Source: Styela clava
Taxonomy: Eukaryota; Chordata; Ascidiacea; Stolidobranchia; Styelidae
DNA: 64,000 bases
Assembly (NCBI RefSeq): GCF_964204865.1
Contig: NC_135254.1
Location: forward strand, 7,073,001-7,137,000
Direction: 5' to 3'
Each line of letters opens with the position of its first letter. The stretch's first letter is position 1. The position numbers and the translations under genes are program-made. Of this stretch, positions 59,871 to 64,000 are shown one piece after another. The notes under the pieces were generated by a model. That model was not told the DNA's origin. It made no database searches and was given only the letters and a program-made list of their open reading frames with translations.

Positions 59871-62800
59871 ATGAGTACTATAAGGATTTTCATATTGGGG
59901 ATTATATTAAATCCTTGTTTAGGTGTCGATCCTATATCAGCTGCGGTAGCGGTTGGAGCGGCTGCGTTTTCAAAAGCTGGGAAACTGTTTTGCTCAACTG
60001 GCTTATTAGAATGTTGCAATGAAAGATATATCAAATTGGATGTGCAAGGTAAGAAATGCTGAAATCCAGGTGGTTAACTTATATTTTCCCGGGAAGAGGG
60101 AAGACGGCTTATTCATATAGTGAACTATGGCCTCTCCAGTTACCAGTCAATGTCGGGTATGGAGTTAGTCAGTTATCTATTTCTGTATTCAGCATGGACT
60201 TTTGAACTTAGAACAGTTCTGAACAGGCCAGTCTGGATTTCATGGCCTTTTTGAACGAGAAATCGGGCGTGCAATCAGAAATTCCCGCGTGCAAATAAGA
60301 ATTCCTGGCGTGCAATTATAGCTCACGACGTGCAAAACAACTGCGCTCGCGTGCAACTGACTTTGACATCAGATACCTCTCAATACATCCGCGTAAAATT
60401 ACCGGTATCGGATAAAAAATACGTTGAATCAGAGAAAAAATGGACGTTTGACCTTTGACCCCAAACATTATTTCTACAGTTTGTCGCTAATTTTGAGAGT
60501 GTTTGTGCGACTTTGGATACCGGTACTGTTCAGTACATCCGCGTAAAATTATTGGATAAAAAATACGTTGAACCAGAGCAAAATGGACATACTTTGTCAT
60601 TAATTTTGGTAGTGTTTTTACGTAGAATTAATGGATAAAAAATACGTCAAATTAGAGCAAAATGGACGTTTGACCTTTGACCCCAAACAGCATTTTCATA
60701 CTTTGTCACTAATTTTGGGAGTGTTTGAGCAACTTTAGATACCGGTACTGTTCAGTACATTCGTGTAAAATTATTGTATGAAAAATACGCTGAATCAGAG
60801 CCGTACTTGGCCATTGGTGCGGAGGCGATCTTTTCGTCCATAACTATTCTCACGGGATTCCTATTTCCTATCATTCAACACGATATGGACCTTTCCCCGA
60901 GCATCGACTTCCTTGTTTACTTCGTGACATTGGCCAATCAGCAAGATGCAAAAAAGGACGTAACAATGAGAGGAATTTTTCGCGGGTCAAAGGTTGGGGA
61001 AAGGTCCATGGTCTTTTTGCTTCGCAATATTTCGATCAGACCAAATCTTGCAAGCTGGTATTTGTCGACAATTGTGGAGGTATAATATTTTGGCATCTTT
61101 ATATTACTGGATTATTGATTTTAAAACCATTTAAACCGATTTACATTGGTGAGAAATTGCAAATTTTCGACGTGCAAAATTGATTTCGCTCGCGTGCATT
61201 TTTGCGGAGCGCTAGCGCCCTCGGGCGTGCACCTACCATGGAATCCAGTCTGGTGAACAGGGATAGCATTCAAAACCGGGCTTAATCTTACAGCATAGAA
61301 CATGACAAAATTTCGATTTTTATTGTTTATCTCCTGACTCCTTGGATTCTAAGATCTATCTGGTTGAAAACATAAAGTACCATGTGAAGAAGTTACGATA
61401 TAACTTACATTTGTTGCTTTGTGTGAGGTGCTATGATATACAATCTCGAAAAGTTTTATTCTAGTGAATCACTCATGTATAGACAGCTGCTGTGTTTAGA
61501 AATGCCATATTCTTTTTAGCGCAAGTTTACAAGGTACTGTTCCATTTTAAAATAATATGACAGGAACTAGAGAATCCAAATCAAAAGTGCTGTTATGCGA
61601 AGTACCACTGCCAAGGGCAGAAGGGAGATGATTTTAATCGAGAAACACTACCACAATTCTTCTTACCTGTTGCTAAGTATGGAACTATCGGTAATAATGA
61701 TTGACACGAAATGCAGCAGCGGATTACAGGGTTATGATCATGGCCATCCTTTTCTCTCCATGGTGCGATAAATTGTCTTTCCTCTTCACTGGATAAATAT
61801 AAGAATCCAATACTATTCTTTTGCCTGAATTTTTCTTTTTTTTAAGGTCTTGAAAGAGATTTAAAAGAAAACCTTCATGGTCAACACCTTGTGATCCCGA
61901 TTATAATAAATGCTGTCAAAGGTCATGTTGCTGATAGAGATCCAAAGAAACCATTGGTTCTTTCATTCCATGGTAAGTTCAGTAGTACCATAAGTCAGCA
62001 TTTTTTTGGTATTCCCGGAGTATGTGAACCAAGATGGCGCACACTGGAACGTAGTATGTGTACCTGGTTAGGCCATAATTTTAATCCAATTTTTTTTATA
62101 TTAGTTCTATTACGAGTTCAGGGACTGGCCAAGTGACTCCCGTAGTATATATACCTGAAATTATGGTCTAACTCTAACGTGATACGCATACTACGTTCCG
62201 GTGTCTGCCGTCTTGGTTCACATACTTCAGGAATACCGTTTTTTTTTTGCCATGCTGAAAATACCTACAGAATATAACAATATTCGAACAAGGGCTATTT
62301 CGGGTGAAGGGTAACACGAAAAAGGAATACTGACTACTGGGGCAGCTGCATAGTGCATGAAGATTCTTATATCTCACGTCAAGAAAGCTGAGAAGACTGC
62401 TTAGCCATAGTTCAAACTTCAATCTGTTGTCTGCGTGCTAGTCCAGATTGGGCATAAAAATGTCTATCCTGATAATCTGTCTAGGTGTTTCAGCAAGATG
62501 TTATGTGAAACACTGTGTTGCTGTGAATTCCAACAATCGTCCACAAGTGTAATTCAATGATTTATACATTTTCAATTGTAGTGTTGTAATTTTCAATTGT
62601 AATGCCTTTTGTCAAACTTCACGCTGATGTATTCTGATTAAAGGAGAACACTTTTTTTATTCACCACACTTCAACGCTAATCTTTTCAGCACACCCAGCA
62701 CTCTAGGGCCTCACTGAACTCCCCATGAGCTTTGTCTGTCTATATATTTTAACATTGCCGTTTACTTAAGGTTGGACTGGAGGAGGAAAAAGTTTTGTGT

Positions 62801-63732
62801 CTCAGATGATTGTTAAACATTTGTATGAAAGAGGAGAACAAAGTGATTTTGCACATTTCTTATATTCTGATTTACATTTCAAACATCCTAGCAGAGTGGA
62901 AGAATATAAGGTAGGTGGATTTGTTTTGGGTGTCAGAAGAGTTAATAATGGGGTTCAATTTAAGAGTTTTCAAGTCTTTATATTTTAATAGATTTTTTGG
63001 TATTCCTGAAGTATGTGAACCAATATAGCGGGCACCGGAACGTAGTATGTGTACCAGGTTAGGGTTAGGCCATAATTTCAGGTTCAAATACTACGGGAGT
63101 CACTTGGCTAGTGCCTGAACTCGTGATAGAACTGAAATAAGAAAAATTGGAATAAAATTATGGCCTAACCTAGTACATATACTATGTTCTGGTGTCCACC
63201 ATCTTGGTCTTATTTGTTTTCATCTATTGTACTATACTATTCCACGATTATTCTATATACAGCATATACACAAGGTTCGCAATACTAGATGACCTTTGTT
63301 GGTCTTGCACACCGACACGCACGAAGCAATTGACTTTGTTTTTGTGGCAATAAATCTCTCTCTGACGAAAGATACACTGCAAAAAGCTGTTCCCAGGTCC
63401 AAACTCCCAACCATCATCTCACTGAGTTTTAGATTGGTTAGTTAATGCCGATGCAGAATGATTCCACTCTTTCTAAAATAGTAGTACTTGTTAGCACTTG
63501 TATTGTTTCAGTCTTTTTAGGAGTGAAGAGAAAGACATGATTAATTGTTTTTACAGGACCAGTTACATTCATGGATATATCACAATGTATCCAACTGTGA
63601 GCGTTCAGTATTCATATTTGATGAAATGGATCACATGCCCCAAGGAATGATTGATGTGCTGGTGCCTTTCCTGGGACATAACCTCCGAATTGATGGTGTT
63701 AATTTCAGAAAAAGTATATTTATATTTATCAG
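59871..63732 (+). CDS. torsin family AAA+ ATPase, 4 exons, 3' end missing
   Basis: Torsins are AAA+ ATPases of the ER lumen and nuclear envelope that work with LAP1/LULL1-type activators. Exons: 59871-60048, 61847-61972, 62771-62910, 63557-63732; all GT-AG, phases join, about 206 aa read before the window ends. Exon 1 gives a signal peptide (MSTIRIFILGIILNPCLGVD) followed by an Ala-rich hydrophobic stretch and two adjacent Cys (LECCNE). Exon 2 has the torsin start of the AAA domain (LERDLKENLHGQHL..). Exon 3 has Walker A GWTGGGKSF, exon 4 Walker B FIFDEMD. The C-terminal half with sensor motifs and the conserved Cys lies outside. Which torsin it is cannot be decided. Walker A ends GKS where animal torsins usually have GKN. 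Intron 1 (1.8 kb) holds a complete hAT-like element. Confidence 0.92.
60385..60780 (+). repeat. tandem units of about 150 bp inside the torsin intron 1 element
   Basis: Phrases ACATCCGCGTAAAATTA, AAAAAATACGTTGAA and GACCTTTGACCCCAAACA recur; the first begins at 60385 and 60535 and again, diverged, near 60758. One unit near 60610 is shortened. Confidence 0.7.
60891..61012 (+). mobile_element. short inverted-repeat element, ends ATGGACCTTTCCCC
   Basis: ATGGACCTTTCCCCGAGCAT on the left, GGTTGGGGAAAGGTCCAT on the right. A second copy of the left half and body occurs at about 14868-14960 inside another hAT-like element. Confidence 0.55.
61262..61846. other. torsin intron 1, remainder
   Basis: No feature beyond the acceptor at 61845-61846. 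62240-62770 (intron 2) and 63213-63556 (intron 3) also show nothing clear. Confidence 0.45.
62008..62237 (+). mobile_element. GGTGCTCC foldback family, torsin intron 2
   Basis: GGTATTCCCGGAGTATGTG to CACATACTTCAGGAATACC; both arms carry the CCAAGATGGCG-type segment. T-rich flanks hide any TSD. Begins 35 bp after the exon 2 donor. Confidence 0.8.
62999..63212 (+). mobile_element. GGTGCTCC foldback family, torsin intron 3
   Basis: GGTATTCCTGAAGTATGTG at the left; right arm ends at GTGTCCACCATCTTGGT without the outer tip. Confidence 0.75.
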
Positions 63733-63774
63733 GTAATTGTGGCCTGAAGGTTAAAATTGTGTACTGTTTATTAT

Positions 63775-64000
63775 TTATCGATCTTTAGATCGGTAAGTAT
63801 GTTGATAGGTATTTGTCTGTCTGTTTGTCTATTAGATGCACGCGGTATCTCACGAAGGCGTGGTTGAATCTGCTCCGAATTTTGCATGTGCATTCATAAT
63901 ATCTCCGACCAGAAGCCTATTGATTTTGGATGAATTATGTCGTATAATTAGCGAGTTAATGATTAACTAGTGATGGGACACAAGGTGTCACTATGCAGTA
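63775..64000 (+). repeat. 'cttatcgatctt' interspersed repeat, torsin intron 4, cut by window end
   Basis: TTATCGATCTTTAGATCGGTAAG, GTCTGTCTGTTTGTC, ATGGGACACAAGGTGTCACTATG. Follows torsin exon 4 directly. Confidence 0.7.

Larger units (their letters stand above)
60229..61253 (+). mobile_element. hAT-like element in torsin intron 1, with CGTGCAA motif array
   Basis: Terminal repeats CCAGTCTGGATTTCATGG (left) and, inverted, CCAGACTGGATTCCATGG (right). Perfect 8-bp TSD TGAACAGG at 60221-60228 and 61254-61261. The left end holds CGTGCAA at about 60268, 60288, 60309, 60329 and 60350; the right end has CGTGCA at about 61171, 61193 and 61226. The middle has roughly 150-bp tandem units and a smaller nested element. 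No transposase seen. Confidence 0.85.

Overview
The window is animal (metazoan) nuclear DNA: AT-rich, with short protein-coding exons separated by GT-AG introns of about 0.45 to 1.9 kb and a very heavy load of DNA transposons. Nothing looks bacterial or viral. Protein similarity and genome style suggest an invertebrate deuterostome, possibly an ascidian tunicate; that placement is inference and weak.

Genes recognised by reading exons and checking splice phase. (1) 952-7126, minus: UDP-N-acetylhexosamine pyrophosphorylase (UAP1 family), eight exons, 3' end off the left edge. (2) 23280-25704 and 28520-30877, plus: two near-identical tandem copies of a MOV10-type SF1 RNA helicase with an unusual N-terminal region. 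The first is a pseudogene; the second is open but has lost the last 26 codons seen in copy 1. (3) 36597-48759, plus: a complete class III (GLUT6/GLUT8-like) sugar transporter, eleven exons, 526 aa. (4) 59871-63732, plus: a torsin AAA+ ATPase, four exons, 3' end off the right edge. (5) A weak candidate small gene at 32220-32832. The genes have unrelated housekeeping jobs and show no sign of acting together.

The rest is mostly mobile DNA. At least a dozen hAT-type elements can be delimited by terminal inverted repeats and 8-bp target-site duplications (TSDs). One (55093-57795) carries a nearly intact transposase ORF with one in-frame stop and one frameshift. A second family of foldback elements (ends GGTGCTCC-like, 8-bp TSDs, many copies with a double TTAGGG motif in each arm) has about seventeen copies. 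A tRNA-derived SINE family, mariner-like fragments and foldback elements fill other gaps.

Layout: 1-7.1 kb UAP1; 7.1-23.2 kb gene-poor, repeats and a pyrimidine-rich minisatellite; 23.2-31 kb helicase pair; 31-36.5 kb candidate gene, 95-bp minisatellite and repeats; 36.6-48.8 kb transporter; 48.8-59.8 kb repeats with two nested transposon stacks; 59.9-64 kb torsin. The observations most worth a second look are the possible CARD-like region on a MOV10-type helicase, the telomere-motif foldback family, and the array of evenly spaced CGTGCAA motifs at one end of the hAT-like element in torsin intron 1.
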